This document shows positions 63,064-64,000 of a DNA stretch of 64,000 bases, piece by piece. Location: NCBI GenBank assembly GCA_030446625.1, contig JAUJMY010000002.1, forward strand, positions 124,001-188,000, written 5' to 3'. The stretch is from Gaiellaceae bacterium (lineage in GTDB: Bacteria > Actinomycetota > Thermoleophilia > Gaiellales > Gaiellaceae). How positions within the stretch are numbered: position 1 is the first letter of the stretch; each line of letters starts with the position of its first letter. A program made the translations under genes and the position numbers. The notes below the pieces were generated by a model. It did no database searches, had not been told where the DNA came from, and saw only the letters and a list, made by a program, of their open reading frames with translations.

Positions 63064-63915
63064 ATGTGCCGCCGACTCGCCGCCACGATCGCCGTCACGC
63101 TCGCCGCCGCGTCTCCGGCGTTCGCCGCCGGGAGCGCCGAGGTCGCAGCGCTCCAGGTGGGCCTGCGCGCCCACGGCCTCTACGCCGGGCCCGTCGACGG
63201 CGTCGCGGGCGAGGGGACGACGAGCGCAGTGCGCGCGCTGCAGCGGAAGGCGCGGCTGCCCGTCGACGGCGTCGTCGGTCCGCAGACGCGGAAGGCGCTC
63301 GGGCGCTTCGCGCGACCGACGCTCGGGAGCCGCGTGCTCGCGGTCGGCATGACCGGCTGGGACGTCGCAGAGCTCCAGTTCGAGCTCGCGTGGCGCGGGT
63401 TCCCCTCGGGCGCCTTCGACGGGAGCTACGGGTCGCGGACCGACGCGGCGCTCCGTCGCTTCCAGCACTGGGCCGCTCTCGCCGCCGACGGCCGCCTCGG
63501 CCTCGCCACGCTCGCCGCGCTCCGCGGGCCCGTCCCGCGGTCGCCGCTCGCCCTGCGCCACCCGGTCGCAGTCGCGGTCACCGAGCGCTTCGGACCGCGC
63601 GATGGCCGCTTCCACACCGGCATCGACTACCCCGCGCCGCCCGGCACGCCGGTCGCCGCCGCCGGAGGCGGACGGGTCGCGTACGCGGGTTGGCATCCCG
63701 GTGGATGGGGCTACCTCGTCGCGATCGCCCACGGCGGCGGGCTCCGGAGCATGTACGCGCACCTCTCGCGCGTCGACGTGCGGCTCGGACAGCACCTGCG
63801 CGCGGGGACGCAGATCGGGCTCGTCGGCTCCACGGGGCGCTCCAGCGGGGCGCACCTGCACCTCGAGCTCCGCCTCCGCGGCGCGGCTATCGACCCGCTG
63901 ACGGCGCTCCGCTAG
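63064..63915 (+). CDS. Secreted M23 endopeptidase with two peptidoglycan-binding domains
   Basis: 283 residues: signal peptide (MCRRLAATIAVTLAAASPAFA), two PG_binding_1 repeats (VAALQVGLRAHGLYAGPVDGVAG, and VAELQFELAWRGFPSGAFDGSYG) and a C-terminal M23 domain with zinc ligands in HTGIDYPAPPGTPV (H..xxxD), GGRVAYAGW, SMYAHLSRVDV and GAHLHLELRL (HxH). The enzyme cleaves peptidoglycan crossbridges. Start ATG 63064. Confidence 0.93.
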   Translation: MCRRLAATIAVTLAAASPAFAAGSAEVAALQVGLRAHGLYAGPVDGVAGEGTTSAVRALQRKARLPVDGVVGPQTRKALGRFARPTLGSRVLAVGMTGWDVAELQFELAWRGFPSGAFDGSYGSRTDAALRRFQHWAALAADGRLGLATLAALRGPVPRSPLALRHPVAVAVTERFGPRDGRFHTGIDYPAPPGTPVAAAGGGRVAYAGWHPGGWGYLVAIAHGGGLRSMYAHLSRVDVRLGQHLRAGTQIGLVGSTGRSSGAHLHLELRLRGAAIDPLTALR

Positions 63916-63945
63916 CCGCGCCCGAGAGGGCTACAGTGGAGGCCG

Positions 63946-64000
63946 ATGGACCTCCGGATCTGCCTCGTCACGCCGTTCGCGTGGTCGCAGCCGCACGACG
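63946..64000 (+). CDS. Start of a GT4-type glycosyltransferase, probably PimA-like
   Basis: Runs off the window edge. The 18 visible residues MDLRICLVTPFAWSQPHD match the beginning of phosphatidyl-inositol mannosyltransferases (MRIALVSPYAW). GGAGG lies 3 bases upstream. The nearby PI-synthesis genes support this, but only the start is seen. Confidence 0.5.
   Translation, partial: MDLRICLVTPFAWSQPHD

Overview
This window is very GC-rich (well over two-thirds G+C, third codon positions almost always G or C) and reads as one continuous stretch of bacterial chromosome. Gene order and content point to a high-GC actinobacterium, most likely of the class Thermoleophilia (Gaiella/Solirubrobacter relatives). 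The clues are the mfd / PPIase lipoprotein / mazG / eno / divIC / DUF501 block, the pth / rplY / prs / glmU / ispE / rsmA / tatD / metG block, a dnaK-grpE-dnaJ-hspR-clpB heat-shock operon with an HspR repressor, and an inositol/phosphatidylinositol neighbourhood (PIP-synthase-like enzyme, PAP2 phosphatase, myo-inositol-1-phosphate synthase, start of a PimA-like glycosyltransferase). The assignment is inference from these families; no rRNA is present. I see no insertion sequence, prophage or CRISPR array.

Layout: 1-7.7 kb is a tightly overlapping minus-strand operon (multi-GAF SpoIIE phosphatase, fused membrane/spermidine-synthase protein, glycerophosphodiesterase, L,D-transpeptidase, CcmG-, CcmH- and CcdA-like cytochrome c biogenesis). 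7.7-10.8 kb holds small membrane proteins, a PAP2 phosphatase and an unusual HTH-receiver fusion. 10.2-19.1 kb is the DUF501-divIC-pyk-eno-mazG-PPIase-mfd block, divergent from a large LuxR-type AAA regulator. 22.5-34.2 kb is a long minus-strand housekeeping run (pth, rplY, prs, glmU, tRNA-Gln, ispE, rsmA, tatD, metG, M23 protein, rsmI, ROK kinase). 34.2-41.6 kb has an LCP cell-wall ligase, a GT39-like membrane glycosyltransferase, a psuK-psuG pseudouridine catabolic pair, a GYD protein, a futalosine-hydrolase-like enzyme and an iron-permease-family membrane protein. 41.6-48.2 kb is the heat-shock operon, which contains an unannotated 33-residue membrane micropeptide between dnaJ and hspR. 48.3-56.6 kb is more accessory: an ECF sigma/anti-sigma pair divergent from two secreted proteins, a DMT transporter next to a fragment of a second copy, pepT, CsbD and Gly/Glu-repeat stress-type proteins, and moaA. 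56.7-64 kb is the lipid/inositol region, a decayed two-component system, a fused ribbon-helix-helix/Ino1 gene over a perfect operator-like palindrome, a CDGSH protein and an M23 endopeptidase.

Functionally, much of the window concerns the envelope (L,D-transpeptidase, LCP, two M23 proteins, PAP2, PI synthesis), protein quality control and central metabolism. Apparent one-base frameshifts occur at about seven places, always in accessory genes and never in the core genes. Some may be sequencing errors; the two-component pair at 58.5-59.9 kb looks truly decayed. The most unusual observations are the in-frame RHH-Ino1 fusion with its overlapping 12-bp-arm palindrome, the micropeptide in the dnaK operon, and a perfect 23-bp palindrome with rare codons embedded in mfd.
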